Origin: Galactobacter caseinivorans
Lineage (GTDB): Bacteria > Actinomycetota > Actinomycetes > Actinomycetales > Micrococcaceae
Reading direction: 5' to 3'
Assembly (NCBI RefSeq): GCF_003640665.1
Contig: NZ_QQXL01000009.1
Location: 62,001 to 126,000 of the forward strand
DNA: 64,000 bases
Shown here: positions 15,753-24,757 of the stretch, piece after piece
Layout of the letters: each line of letters opens with the position of its first letter
Position numbering within the stretch: position 1 is the first letter of the stretch
Notes under the pieces: model-generated
Database searches by the model: none
Told to the model about the DNA's origin: nothing
Seen by the model: the letters and a program-made list of their open reading frames with translations, nothing else
Position numbers and translations under genes: made by a program

Positions 15753-17204
15753 GTGGCAACCACTTCTGCGCCCGCCTGCCATGGCACCCCGGCACTCACA
15801 GCCCTCACGGAGCCGTGGATGGAGGAGCTCCTGGCCGATCACCAGCAATGCCAAACCTTGCTGTCTAAATATGGATCACCGCTCAACGTGATGGACTTTT
15901 CGGCTGTGGCCCGCAATATCGATGAACTGGTGAACGCGGCCACGGATCGCGGGGTGGAGCTGCGCGTCTTTGTTGCACGCAAGGCCAACAAGGCACTGGG
16001 CCTCGTGGACGCGGCCCATGCGGCGGGGCACGGAGTGGATGTGGCCTCGCTGCGCGAGTTGGAGCAGTGCCTGGAGCGCGGAGTCCCGGGTGAGGACCTG
16101 ATCGTCACCGCCGCAGTGAAGTCCCGCGCCCTCCTGCAGGTGGCCCTGGGCTCCGGCTCCGTCGTGAGCGTGGACAACGCGGACGAGCTGGATGATGTGC
16201 TGGCCGTGGCGGAATCGCTGCCCACGGATCAGCTCCCGGCGCGGCTGGCCGTGCGGATGGCAGCCTCACATCCGGACATTGCGCCATCCAGGTTTGGGCT
16301 GAGCTGTTCGCGGTGGATCTCGGTGCTGGCACGGCTCTCGCCGCAGGAGCGGGGGCTGCTGAGCGTGGACGGCATTCACTTCCACCTCAACGGATACTCG
16401 GCGCGGGAGCGGGCCCTCGCGCTCGCCGAGGCCGGTCACTTCGCGGATGAGTTGCGAGGGCAGGGCCACCCCGTGAGCTTCGTGGATATGGGCGGCGGCG
16501 TGCCCATGAACTATCTGCGCAGCGAGGAACAATGGCGGGAGTTCTGGCGCGCGCTGGCCGCGGACTCCGCCGGAGTCCTGACGTGGAAGGGGGACCGGCT
16601 GGGGCTGCAGGACCCGGAGGCCGCACGCCCGTCCGCCGCCCTCTACCCGTTCTGGCAGGAACAGATCAGGGGGCCCTGGCTTGGCGCCGTTCTTGACGCA
16701 CGCACCGCGGAAGGCGAGAGCATCGCCTCCATGCTCACGCGGCGTCGACTCCACCTCAGATGCGAGCCCGGCCGCGCCGTCCTGGATGGCTGCGGGCTGA
16801 CGCTGGCTCACGTGGCGTTCACCAAGCGTGACCGCGAGGGCACTGGCCTGGTGGGGCTGCACATGAACCGTACCCAGATGCGCTCCACCTCGGTGGATGT
16901 GCTCCTTGACCCGCGCTGGGTGGAGGATCCCGCCGCGGAGCGCACCGAGGCTCTGGACGGCTTCCTGGTGGGTGCGTACTGCATCGAGGATGAGGCGATC
17001 CTGCGGCGGCGGCTGGCGTTCCCAGGCGGGGTGGCGCGCTCTGACATCGCCGCTTTTGTGAATACGGCCGGGTACCTCATGCACATCATCGAGAGCGCGT
17101 CGCATCAGCTGCCGCTGGCGCTGAATCTGGTGAAATCCGGCGGCGGATGGGCATTGGATGACATCGATAGTGAGGGTTCGCGGCCCCAGGAGCTGGCGCG
17201 CTGA
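15753..17204 (+). CDS. Y4yA-type PLP-dependent decarboxylase-like enzyme
   Basis: 483 residues, fold type III (alanine racemase / diaminopimelate decarboxylase fold). LRVFVARKANKALGLVDAA carries the PLP Lys, FVDMGGGVPMNY is the Gly-rich phosphate loop, RCEPGRAVLDGCG is the EPGR motif, and GAYCIEDEAIL carries the Cys/Asp pair of the second subunit face. GTG 15753 follows AAGGATTCC and lies 1 nt after the upstream stop, so it is co-translated. The name refers to Rhizobium y4yA, which sits beside a cysteine synthase-like y4xP, the same pairing as here. It would decarboxylate or otherwise act on an amino acid product of the first gene; substrate unknown. The minus-strand reductase gene converges 36 bp away. 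Confidence 0.8.
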   Translation: MATTSAPACHGTPALTALTEPWMEELLADHQQCQTLLSKYGSPLNVMDFSAVARNIDELVNAATDRGVELRVFVARKANKALGLVDAAHAAGHGVDVASLRELEQCLERGVPGEDLIVTAAVKSRALLQVALGSGSVVSVDNADELDDVLAVAESLPTDQLPARLAVRMAASHPDIAPSRFGLSCSRWISVLARLSPQERGLLSVDGIHFHLNGYSARERALALAEAGHFADELRGQGHPVSFVDMGGGVPMNYLRSEEQWREFWRALAADSAGVLTWKGDRLGLQDPEAARPSAALYPFWQEQIRGPWLGAVLDARTAEGESIASMLTRRRLHLRCEPGRAVLDGCGLTLAHVAFTKRDREGTGLVGLHMNRTQMRSTSVDVLLDPRWVEDPAAERTEALDGFLVGAYCIEDEAILRRRLAFPGGVARSDIAAFVNTAGYLMHIIESASHQLPLALNLVKSGGGWALDDIDSEGSRPQELAR

Positions 17205-17240
17205 AGCGCCACTTCTCCTGCTCGACGCCGCTGGGTCGCC

Positions 17241-18302
17241 TCAGGAGGTGCGCCCGGTTCCCCTGAAGCGAGCCAACAATCCTCGTCCGGTACGCACGCG
17301 GCGCGCGTGTCGCAGCTGGACGTCGCCGCCAGCCCACTCCGGGTCGCTCTCAGTCAGGGCGTGTTCCTCGCCGGGAGCATTGACCTTGAGTGAGCGAAGG
17401 AGTGCCTGCTCCAGGCTGACCGGTCGAAGATCGGCGGTCGAGCTGATCACTTGGCTGTAGTGCCGCCGGGGCTCCGGGGTGAGGTTTTCCCCGAGCGAGG
17501 GGATGAGTGCCTTGACGGTGGGCAGGGGGATCCGCGTGATCCAGGCAGCGGGGTAGATCAGGACCACGTAAGGAACCCTGGGGATGTTGATGAAGACGCG
17601 CTTGAGCCCAGCCACCCGCGCAAAGGTCTTGACGAGTTGCCGGTAACTCACGGCGTCCGGTCCGGCCGCATCCACCACCGCCGGTGCGGGGGCGGCGTCG
17701 TGGGCGGCCACGAGCACCGAGAGCAGCTCCTCAATGGAGATCGGAGCGATGGTGGCGTCCATGAAAGCCGGGAGGGGAATGAGCGGGAGCCGTTCCACCA
17801 GGCGCCGAATCAACTCGAAGGAGGTGGACCCGCCTCCCAACACAATTCCGGCGCGCACGGCCACCACGGCGCCGTCAAAGTGACGTAGCTCCGTCTCCAC
17901 CTCCAGCCGGGAACTCAGGTGCTCCGAGAGCTCCCCGCCGTCCGGAACCAGGCCACCGAGATAGACGATTCGCTCCACGCCTGCCCGGGTTGCCTGCTCG
18001 GCAAAGCGCGCGGCCAACTCCCGGTCCTTGCTCCTAAACCCGGCGCCGTCCATGGAATGTAAGAGGTAGTAGGCGGTCTTCACGCCGGCAAGGGCGCGCG
18101 CCACCTGCCCTGCATCCTGGGCGTCCATGGTGCGCACGTCCACCTGTTCGGCCCAGGGAAAGGCGGAGGCCTTGTCGGGGGAACGCATGGCCGCCGCCAC
18201 GTCGTGGCCGGCCGCGAGGAGGCGCGGGATCAGTCGGGAGCCGACGTATCCGCTGGCGCCAGTGACCAGAATGGTGGGCTGTGCCTGCTGAGGCCGTGTC
18301 AT
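17241..18302 (-). CDS. NAD(P)-binding (NmrA/extended SDR-like) protein
   Basis: 353 residues. The N-terminal Rossmann motif ILVTGASGYVGSRLIPRLLA and AAMRSPDKA are typical of atypical/extended short-chain reductases that bind NAD(P). YYLLHSMDGAGFRSKDRELA and RIVYLGGLVPDGGELSEHL follow in the usual order (the family's LGGLxP motif). VVAVRAGIVLGGGSTSFELI supports the NAD(P)H-binding PF13460/DUF2867-like group often annotated as nucleoside-diphosphate-sugar epimerase-like. ATG 18302 begins the conserved domain; the open frame upstream (to 18476) is Pro-rich repeat translation and is rejected. No operon partner. Confidence 0.82.
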   Translation of the reverse strand: MTRPQQAQPTILVTGASGYVGSRLIPRLLAAGHDVAAAMRSPDKASAFPWAEQVDVRTMDAQDAGQVARALAGVKTAYYLLHSMDGAGFRSKDRELAARFAEQATRAGVERIVYLGGLVPDGGELSEHLSSRLEVETELRHFDGAVVAVRAGIVLGGGSTSFELIRRLVERLPLIPLPAFMDATIAPISIEELLSVLVAAHDAAPAPAVVDAAGPDAVSYRQLVKTFARVAGLKRVFINIPRVPYVVLIYPAAWITRIPLPTVKALIPSLGENLTPEPRRHYSQVISSTADLRPVSLEQALLRSLKVNAPGEEHALTESDPEWAGGDVQLRHARRVRTGRGLLARFRGTGRTS

Positions 18303-18640
18303 GGTGTGCCTGCTGTCGGGGGGTGGGGTGAGGCGGGGGGTGGGGTGAGGCGGGAGTGGGGAGAGGAGGGGGATGGGTGAGGCGGGGGATGGGTGAGGCG
18401 GAGGGAGCGGGGGATGGGGCCGGGCCGGGGGGCCAGGCCGAGTCCGCTCATCGTCGCAGACCGGCACGGCAGACACCAGCGGGCTGGCAGGAGAGGGCCG
18501 GTATCAGCGGGCCGAGCGCAGCCCGGGATGGCGCCCGGGATGGCGCCCGACATGGCGCCCGACATGGCGCCCGCGATCGCGCCCGACATGGCGCGCGCGG
18601 TGGCGCGCGGTTGCGTCGTCGAGCGGGACGTCGTCTGAGA
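18303..18640. repeat. Intergenic low-complexity repeats
   Basis: The 348-bp gap between divergent genes holds two microsatellite-like blocks. About 18315-18405 is built of GGGTGAGGCGGGGG-like units. About 18525-18605 is built of 12-bp GGCGCCCGACAT-like units, four or five copies decaying into GGCGCGCG. Frames through them are low complexity. Promoters for the two flanking genes must lie here but I cannot pick them out. Confidence 0.75.
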
Positions 18641-18650
18641 GGATCGAGGC

Positions 18651-19355
18651 ATGACGCTCCCGGTGCGGCAAGCCATCTGGCTCCCCTTGATCACGCTCGT
18701 GCTGGGAAGTGCCCTGCTGGCCACTGCCTTTGCGGTCTCTGCCACTCCGGCGCTCTTTGTCCCGGTTTCGCTGGCTGTGGCCCTGGTCTGGACCGTGGGA
18801 GGCCTGTGGAGCAGGCGGCTACGCCGGCGCCTCGGAGCAGGTGGGACGGACCGTGACTTGGCCGGCGCTGGGCTGTGGGCAGGGCGGAGCCGAACCGTGT
18901 CTGGGCCACCCGGGCGCCCCATGTCATGGACCAGGAGCCTGGGCTTCTCGAGTGCCGCCGCGGTTGCCGTCGCCGTGCTGTTTCTGGCCGGGACCTGGGT
19001 CCTGTCCATGGTTCCGTTGACCCGTGACTTCCTGCTCGCGGCGAGCACGGCCGCCTCAGCCACCCAGCTCTGGCTGACCGTACTTGTTGCGATGCTCACC
19101 GGCTGGGGGGAAGAAATCTTCTTCCGCGGTGCGCTGCCTGCCTACCTGGGACGGCATGGTCAGTGGTGGGCCATCGCGGTGTATACGGCCAGCACGGTCT
19201 TCACCGGCAACGCGGTCCTGGTCCTCGCGGCACCGATCCTCGGAGTGATGTGCCAGTTGGTGTTCAACCGCACGGGCCGGCTGTGGACTGCCTGCGTGGT
19301 CCACACTGGCTTCAGCTTGGGCGTGGTGGGATTGGTGCCCCTGCTCCTTCGCTAG
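18651..19355 (+). CDS. CPBP family intramembrane metalloprotease
   Basis: 234 residues with about seven membrane segments. The catalytic signature GWGEEIFFRGALPAYLG (EExxxR) is in the sixth, and the later HTGFSLGVVGLV supplies the histidine motif of CPBP (Abi, Rce1-like) proteases. These enzymes are membrane-bound glutamate proteases, sometimes tied to bacteriocin immunity, but most are uncharacterised. ATG 18651 follows GAGG. It is isolated, convergent with the MFS gene 30 bp downstream, and preceded by a repeat block. Confidence 0.85.
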   Translation: MTLPVRQAIWLPLITLVLGSALLATAFAVSATPALFVPVSLAVALVWTVGGLWSRRLRRRLGAGGTDRDLAGAGLWAGRSRTVSGPPGRPMSWTRSLGFSSAAAVAVAVLFLAGTWVLSMVPLTRDFLLAASTAASATQLWLTVLVAMLTGWGEEIFFRGALPAYLGRHGQWWAIAVYTASTVFTGNAVLVLAAPILGVMCQLVFNRTGRLWTACVVHTGFSLGVVGLVPLLLR

Positions 19356-19385
19356 TGGGCCACCACGCCGCGCGACGAACCGCCA

Positions 19386-20738
19386 CTACTCCAGCTCGAC
19401 GCCGCGCGTCTCCGGGGCCTTCCACAGCATGGCGGCGATCGCGATGACCACCAGGATCAGCGCCACCATGAAGCACGTCGCCAGGCCGTAGACGGGCCAG
19501 GCCAGCGCAAAGAGCAGCGGGCCCACGCCGGCGCCGAGCCGGGACATGGTGGAGGCCCAGCCAAAGCCAGAGGCGCGCAGTTCGGTGGGGTAGAGCTCGG
19601 ACGCGTAGGCGTAGAGGACGGGGATGGCGACCTGGATGAGCGCGCCGAACACGAGCAACCACACCACGGCAACGCGTGGGTCATCGAGGGTGGCGGCCAC
19701 GATCACCAGCAGCAGCGCGGACAGGGGAGCGGAGACGGCCAGGAGCACCTTGCGCCCCACAATCTCCACGAGCCACGCGGCAATCACCACGCCAATCAGC
19801 CCGGCGGCCGCCATGCCGGCGCCGGAAACCAGGGCGGCGGTGCTGCCAAGGCCGGCCTCCTTGAGGATGGTCGGCATCCAGTTCAGCGCCAGGTAGTAGA
19901 CCAGCAGCACGCTCAGGAACAGGCCCCACGTGATCGCGGTGACGCGCGGCGCCTCGCGCCAGAGCCGCGTCAGCTGCTCCAACCACGCGGGGGTCTTGCT
20001 GGCAGCGCGGGGCGCAGGGCGCTCGACGTCGTAGGGCACAGCGGGTGCGCCGGTGCGCCTGACCAGGTCATCCACCACCGAGCGGGCCTCGGCCTCGCGG
20101 CCGCGGGCGGCCAGGAAGAGCGGGGACTCCGGGACGGAGCGTCGCACCCAGAACACCAGCAGCGCGGGCAGGATCATGATCGCCAGCGACCAACGCCAGG
20201 TGCCGGTGGCGGCGAGCAGCCAGGCGCTCACAAAGAAGGCCAGGGCGGCGCCGATGGGCCACCAGCCATCCATGGCGGTGAGGACGCGGCCACGTTCCTT
20301 GCGCGGAGTGAACTCTCCCACCAGCGCGTAGTCCACGGGGATGCAGCCGCCCAGCCCCACGCCGGCCAGGAAGCGGAATAGGGCAAAGAGTGCAAAATTG
20401 GGTGCCAGCGCGCCGGCGGCCGTGAAGACGGCAAAGATCAGCAGCGTCCAGGTGAAGGCGCTGCGCCGTCCCACGCGGTCTGCCACCGTCCCCCAGATCA
20501 CGGCGCCAACCGCCATGCCGATCAGGTTGGCGGTGCTCAGCAGGGCTGCCGTGGGCCGGTCAAGGCCCCACTCCTGCATCACGGCGGGGATCAGCGCGCC
20601 GTTCAGCGTCACGTCCCAGGCATCGAACATGAAGCCCAGCCCGCCGATGAGGAAGATCTTGCCCTGGACGCCCCACCTGAAGGGGAGCCCTTGAACCACG
20701 GCATCCGAGGTGGGACGCGCTGGAGCCGACTGCGACAC
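19386..20738 (-). CDS. MFS transporter (metabolite:H+ symporter type)
   Basis: 450 residues with 12 predicted membrane segments. DAWDVTLNGALIPAVMQEWG is the first-helix motif of the sugar/aromatic acid porter branch, GTVADRVGRRSAFTWTLL is the MFS loop 2-3 motif, and FRFLAGVGLGGCIPVDYALVGEFTPRKERGR is the loop 4-5 motif of the AAHS/SP group. PESPLFLAARGREAEARSV lies in the central loop. GTG 20738 follows AGGGAGA. The substrate is likely an organic acid or sugar; nothing nearby narrows it. It is divergent from the DUF4303-like gene. It could serve the SbnA-like cluster but there is no evidence beyond distance. Confidence 0.85.
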   Translation of the reverse strand: MSQSAPARPTSDAVVQGLPFRWGVQGKIFLIGGLGFMFDAWDVTLNGALIPAVMQEWGLDRPTAALLSTANLIGMAVGAVIWGTVADRVGRRSAFTWTLLIFAVFTAAGALAPNFALFALFRFLAGVGLGGCIPVDYALVGEFTPRKERGRVLTAMDGWWPIGAALAFFVSAWLLAATGTWRWSLAIMILPALLVFWVRRSVPESPLFLAARGREAEARSVVDDLVRRTGAPAVPYDVERPAPRAASKTPAWLEQLTRLWREAPRVTAITWGLFLSVLLVYYLALNWMPTILKEAGLGSTAALVSGAGMAAAGLIGVVIAAWLVEIVGRKVLLAVSAPLSALLLVIVAATLDDPRVAVVWLLVFGALIQVAIPVLYAYASELYPTELRASGFGWASTMSRLGAGVGPLLFALAWPVYGLATCFMVALILVVIAIAAMLWKAPETRGVELE

Positions 20739-20918
20739 GGTGTCTCCCTGAGGGCAATGAAAGCGAAGCGGATGAGTGATGATCGCGGCGGCGGATCCCT
20801 GGCGGGTGCCGGACTGCGCCGCACCATCATTGCAGACGGGTGCCGGCCTGCACCGCCGCTACCCACAGATTCGTCCGCGCCCCTTCAACCGCATGGCTGG
20901 GCCGCGTAGTGTCGGGTC

Positions 20919-21647
20919 ATGGGACTCGATTGGACAGCCCTGGAGCAGGGCTTGCAGCGCGTGGCCACACAAAAGGCCGCGGCGATCATGGCCGAGCATG
21001 AGGGCCATTCCTTCTATGGGCTTGCCCTGCATGGGGTTCCCACGGAGGAGGACGGCGAGCTGGTGCTCCCCGTTCTTGCGCTGAATTCTGAGGAGGCCCT
21101 CGCCAGGGACCTGAGCGATGAGCCTCCTGTGGATTCAGAAGATGACGATTTTGAGACGGACCCGGAGGCGGAGGAGTGGTCGGAGCCACCGCTGGATGGC
21201 TCGGATCCGCCGGACCCGGAGGAGGACGCCGCTGCGGATGACGCAGAGGCGTCCGCGCCGGGCGCGGTGGAGGAGACGGGCGACGACGAGCTGGACCTGG
21301 ACGCTGACGTCGACACGGATGACTCCACGGCCGGTTTCTACTCCCGGCGCTGGGACCCGGGGGAGTGGCATTGGAACGCCGTCGATTTGGTGGAGTCCGC
21401 CGCGGCGGGTGTCTGGGAGCGCGCCTTCGCGGCAGAGGTGCAGGGCAACGGCTGGGAAACCACGGCGCTGCGCTACTACGGCCTCATGGTCCGCGTGGTC
21501 CAGGCGGTGCGCCAGGATTTGGAGGCCAGCGGCGGCAAGGAATTGGTGTGCTTTGTTGCGGACGATGACCACGCGGAGCGCCTGCTGCGCGCCAGCCTGA
21601 CCGCTGAGCAGTTGGAGCGTCACTTCCCGGAATTGGTCGCGAACTAA
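20919..21647 (+). CDS. Acidic DUF4303-like protein
   Basis: 242 residues, soluble. The N-terminus (MDW-like MGLDWTALEQGLQRVATQKA, then SFYGLALHG) and the C-terminal half (YSRRWDPGEWHWNAVD, TALRYYGLMVRVVQAV, LVCFVADDD) resemble DUF4303 proteins, which are related to immunity/effector neighbourhood proteins. Residues about 65-130 are an insertion dominated by Asp and Glu (more than half of the residues), unlikely to be folded. TAGTGT lies 6 nt before ATG 20919, a leaderless promoter. Family assignment is from memory of the pattern and is moderate. Function unknown. Confidence 0.6.
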   Translation: MGLDWTALEQGLQRVATQKAAAIMAEHEGHSFYGLALHGVPTEEDGELVLPVLALNSEEALARDLSDEPPVDSEDDDFETDPEAEEWSEPPLDGSDPPDPEEDAAADDAEASAPGAVEETGDDELDLDADVDTDDSTAGFYSRRWDPGEWHWNAVDLVESAAAGVWERAFAAEVQGNGWETTALRYYGLMVRVVQAVRQDLEASGGKELVCFVADDDHAERLLRASLTAEQLERHFPELVAN

Positions 21648-21652
21648 ACGCC

Positions 21653-21692
21653 AAGGCACCTGCCCGACGCCGCGTCGTCGGGCAGGTGCCTT
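21653..21692 (+). terminator. Perfect hairpin terminator
   Basis: A 17-bp perfect stem, AAGGCACCTGCCCGACG with its complement, and a 6-nt loop CCGCGT, 5 bp after the stop of the DUF4303-like gene. The stem-loop contains the dispersed word GCCCGACGCCGCGT. A T/C-rich run follows. Confidence 0.8.
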
Positions 21693-21824
21693 GCCTTGCC
21701 TTGGTTGCCCCCGGGGCTGGGCCCCGTCAGCCCTTGGGCTCCGTCACTGCTTGGGCCCGCGGCGCCTGACCGCCGTAGACTGGGCCTGCCCCCACCCGCA
21801 CCAAGCCGCCCAGGAGCTTGAACC

Positions 21825-23495
21825 GTGAGCCAGACCGCGCCCGATCGCGTGCCGCTGAAGCGTGCACTCATTTCCGTTTACGACAAGACCGGGCTCGAGG
21901 AGCTCGCGCAGGGTCTGCACCAGGCGGGGGTGGCGATCGTGTCCACCGGTTCCACCGCGTCTCGCATCGCGGCAGCCGGCGTTCCCGTCACCGAGGTGGC
22001 GGACCTGACCGGCTTCCCTGAATGCCTGGAGGGGCGCGTCAAGACGCTGCACCCGCGCGTGCACGCGGGCATCCTGGCGGATCGGCGCAAGGAAGATCAT
22101 GTGCGCCAGCTGGAGGAGCTGGAGATTGAGCCCTTTGATCTGGTCGTGGTGAACCTGTACCCGTTCGTGGAGACCGTGCAGTCCGGCGCCAGCCAGGATG
22201 AGGTCGTGGAGCAGATCGACATCGGCGGGCCCTCCATGGTGCGCGCCGCGGCCAAGAACCACCCCTCGGTGGCGATTGTGGTGGATCCGGCCAAGTACAA
22301 CGACGTGGTCGCGGCCGCGCAGTCCGGCGGCTTTGACCTGGCCACGCGTCGCCGCTTGGCGTCCCTCGCCTTTGCGCAGACCGCCGCCTATGACACGGCC
22401 GTGGCGACCTGGACCGCGTCGCAATTTGGCGATCCGGAGGCGCCGGAGACCCCGTCCTTCCCGCCCTACGCCGGCCTGGCGTTGGAGCGCAGCGAGATCC
22501 TGCGCTACGGCGAGAACCCGCACCAGGCCGCCGCGCTCTACGTGGAGGTGGGTGCCGCCCCCGGCATCGCCCAGGCGGAGCAGCTGCACGGCAAGGCCAT
22601 GAGCTACAACAACTATCAGGATGCGGACGCCGCCGTGCGTGCAGCCTTCGACTTTGCCGAGCCGGCCGTGGCGATCATCAAGCACGCCAATCCGTGCGGC
22701 GTGGCCGTGGCCAGTCCCGGCGCGGCGGATCCCATCGCGGACGCGCACCAGAAGGCGCACGCCACCGACCCGGTCTCCGCCTTTGGTGGCGTGATCGCGG
22801 CCAACCGCCCCGTCACGGCCGCCATGGCGCAGACCGTGAAGGGCATCTTCACCGAGGTGGTGGTGGCACCGGGCTTTGAGCCCCAGGCCGTGGAGATCCT
22901 CTCCGCCAAGAAGAACATCCGCCTGATCCAGCTTCCCCAGGGCTTTGCCCGGGACAGCGTGGACGTGAAGCAGATCTCCGGCGGCGCGCTGTTGCAGCAG
23001 TCGGACGCCATCGACGCCGCTGGGGATGACCCGGCCAACTGGACGCTTGCCTCCGGGCAGGCCGCCGACGAGGCCACGCTCGCGGACCTGGCCTTCGCCT
23101 GGCGCGCGGTGCGTGCGGCCAAGTCCAACGCGATCCTGCTGGCCAAGGACGGCGCCGCGGTGGGCATTGGCATGGGCCAGGTCAACCGCGTGGATTCCTG
23201 CCGCCTAGCGGTGGAGCGCGCCAACACGCTGGGCGTGAAGGTGGAGTCAGACGTGGAGGGAGCTGGCGGGGCGGAGGCCGCGGCGGACGCGGTGTCTGAG
23301 GAACGTTCCATCGGTTCGGTGGCCGCCTCCGATGCGTTCTTCCCGTTTGCCGACGGGCCGCAGACGCTGATCGACGCCGGCGTGAAGGCCATTGTTCAGC
23401 CCGGCGGTTCCATGCGAGACCAGGAAACGATCGACGCCGCGAACGCCGCCGGCGTGAGCATGTACTTCACGGGGGAGCGCCACTTCTTCCACTGA
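21825..23495 (+). CDS. purH: Bifunctional AICAR transformylase / IMP cyclohydrolase
   Basis: 556 residues. The N-terminal MGS-like IMP cyclohydrolase domain contains [19 protein letters not shown] and [13 protein letters not shown]. The AICAR transformylase part contains [43 protein letters not shown] (catalytic Lys-His), [15 protein letters not shown] and [10 protein letters not shown]. It catalyses the last two steps of IMP synthesis using 10-formyl-THF. GTG 21825 follows AGGAG; TAGACT at 21775-21780 is a likely -10 with a short leader. A 15-residue Gly/Ala/Glu stretch ([17 protein letters not shown]) near residue 475 is a small lineage insertion. No pfl/ZTP motif was seen upstream, unlike glyA. 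Confidence 0.96.
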   Translation: MSQTAPDRVPLKRALISVYDKTGLEELAQGLHQAGVAIVSTGSTASRIAAAGVPVTEVADLTGFPECLEGRVKTLHPRVHAGILADRRKEDHVRQLEELEIEPFDLVVVNLYPFVETVQSGASQDEVVEQIDIGGPSMVRAAAKNHPSVAIVVDPAKYNDVVAAAQSGGFDLATRRRLASLAFAQTAAYDTAVATWTASQFGDPEAPETPSFPPYAGLALERSEILRYGENPHQAAALYVEVGAAPGIAQAEQLHGKAMSYNNYQDADAAVRAAFDFAEPAVAIIKHANPCGVAVASPGAADPIADAHQKAHATDPVSAFGGVIAANRPVTAAMAQTVKGIFTEVVVAPGFEPQAVEILSAKKNIRLIQLPQGFARDSVDVKQISGGALLQQSDAIDAAGDDPANWTLASGQAADEATLADLAFAWRAVRAAKSNAILLAKDGAAVGIGMGQVNRVDSCRLAVERANTLGVKVESDVEGAGGAEAAADAVSEERSIGSVAASDAFFPFADGPQTLIDAGVKAIVQPGGSMRDQETIDAANAAGVSMYFTGERHFFH

Positions 23496-23545
23496 GGTGG
23501 TTGGTCCGTTGAGTTGAGCGGTCCGCGGATCGCCGTCCGCACTTT

Positions 23546-23604
23546 CCACCGGGTTTTCGCCGTCAGTCAGTCCGATCCTCGGGGCTGGGGCGAAAACCCG
23601 GTGG
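23546..23604 (+). terminator. purH terminator
   Basis: A perfect 16-bp stem, CCACCGGGTTTTCGCC with GGCGAAAACCCGGTGG, followed by ATTTTTG on the plus strand. The loop is 27 nt. It lies 50 bp after purH; the next gene is convergent. Confidence 0.8.
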
Positions 23605-23649
23605 ATTTTTGCGTCGTGGGTCTGGGTCGCGGCCGGCGGCGGGGCGAAT

Positions 23650-23732
23650 CCCCTGAGTTTGCGCAGATCCCCTGGGTTTGCGCAGGCCCCCTGAGTTTGC
23701 GCAGATCCCCTGGGTTTGCGCAGATCCCCTGT
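23650..23732. repeat. 19-bp tandem repeat, four copies
   Basis: GTTTGCGCAG occurs at 23657, 23676, 23695 and 23714, an exact 19-bp period, within CCCTGRGTTTGCGCAGRYC units. A GGGGGATCC-rich stretch follows (23741-23770). It lies in the 314-bp gap between convergent purH and the kinase-like gene; no gene is present. There are no unique spacers, so it is not a CRISPR. Confidence 0.85.
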
Positions 23733-23809
23733 CGAGCAGACGGGGGATCCACGAAAACCCGGGGGATCCGTGGATGCCGGGTCAGGCGAGCAGCGTTCGG
23801 CGGGCTAGA

Positions 23810-24757
23810 TCAGGAATGGGCCACCGCGGCGTCCACCGCGGAACCCGGCGCCAAGGACGCAAGCAGCGCCGCGCCGTCGAGCCCCGAGCCCTCCGGTTCC
23901 ACCAGCACCGCGCCCGGAAGGTGCACGCCGAGCGCCTCGCGGAAGGCCGCGTCCACCGTGGGGTCCGTGAGGACCTTGCCCAGGCGGGCCACGCGGACGT
24001 CGTGGTTCAACCCGACCCGGGCCGCGGCGGTGGCCACCGAGGTGGCGAGTTCCTGCCCTGCCCACTGCGCAATCCCGTGCGCCACCTGGTCCGTGCCGGC
24101 CAGGGCGGTCACGCGGCGGGAGTATGAGGCCATGCGGCGCACGCGATCGGGGTCCGCCTGGATCTGCACATAGGCGGCCTCCAGGTCGGGGAAGTCCGTG
24201 CGGAAATCGTCGGTGAGTGCCGTGGCGGGCCCGCGTCCGTCGTGGTGGCGCATCACGGCGCGCCAGCCCTGGGCGCCCACGGAGTAGCCGGAGCCGTCGT
24301 CGCCCATCAGGTAGCCCCAGCCGTCCACGCGGGCGGTGCGCTCCGCGCCGACGCCAAAGATGATGGCGCCCGTGCCCGCCGCGACCACCACGCCACTTTC
24401 GTCGCCGAGGGCCCCAAGGTAAGAGGTCACGGAGTCGTGCGCCACGATGATGCGCTCTGGCCCCGTGCCTGCCTGGCCCAGCTCCTGGCGCAGGGCTGCC
24501 GCGAGGCCAGGGACGTCCGCCACGCCTGAGGTGCCGATGGCCAGCGTGACCGCGGCGGGGTCCTGCCCGGCGCGCAGCAGCACCGACGCGGCCATTCCGG
24601 CCAGCTGCGGCGCCAGCGGCTCCGCGGTGCGCACGCCGGGGAACTCGATCTCAGGGTGAGCCTCTCGGTTTTCAGAGCCGGGGGAGCCCGACGGCGTGTG
24701 GAGACGAAGACGGACGCCGGTCTGGCCGGCGTCCACGGCGAGGACACTCTGGTGCAC
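23810..24757 (-). CDS. BadF/BadG/BcrA/BcrD ATPase family protein (N-acetylglucosamine kinase-like)
   Basis: 315 residues of the ASKHA superfamily. SVLAVDAGQTGVRLRLHTP is the phosphate-1 motif, IIVAHDSVTSYLGALGDESG and VVVAAGTGAIIFGVG the phosphate-2 region, WGYLMGDDGSGYSVGAQGWR the conserved GxLLGDEGSG-type motif, and the C-terminal EGSGLDGAALLA the adenosine motif. Proteins with this order are usually N-acetylglucosamine or related sugar kinases. GTG 24757 follows AGAGG. It stands alone, so the physiological sugar is not defined. Confidence 0.82.
   Translation of the reverse strand: MHQSVLAVDAGQTGVRLRLHTPSGSPGSENREAHPEIEFPGVRTAEPLAPQLAGMAASVLLRAGQDPAAVTLAIGTSGVADVPGLAAALRQELGQAGTGPERIIVAHDSVTSYLGALGDESGVVVAAGTGAIIFGVGAERTARVDGWGYLMGDDGSGYSVGAQGWRAVMRHHDGRGPATALTDDFRTDFPDLEAAYVQIQADPDRVRRMASYSRRVTALAGTDQVAHGIAQWAGQELATSVATAAARVGLNHDVRVARLGKVLTDPTVDAAFREALGVHLPGAVLVEPEGSGLDGAALLASLAPGSAVDAAVAHS

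Noticed and set aside
18299-19099. Minus-strand frame over the CPBP gene and repeats
   Set aside because: Its translation is Ala/Met/Pro repeats from a 12-bp microsatellite and antisense of the protease gene.
21700-21824. ZTP riboswitch ahead of purH
   Set aside because: The GGTGGA...ACCACCGGGG and CGCCTGGG elements seen at glyA are missing.
23650-23732. CRISPR array
   Set aside because: The repeats are contiguous at 19 bp with no unique spacers, and no cas gene is present.
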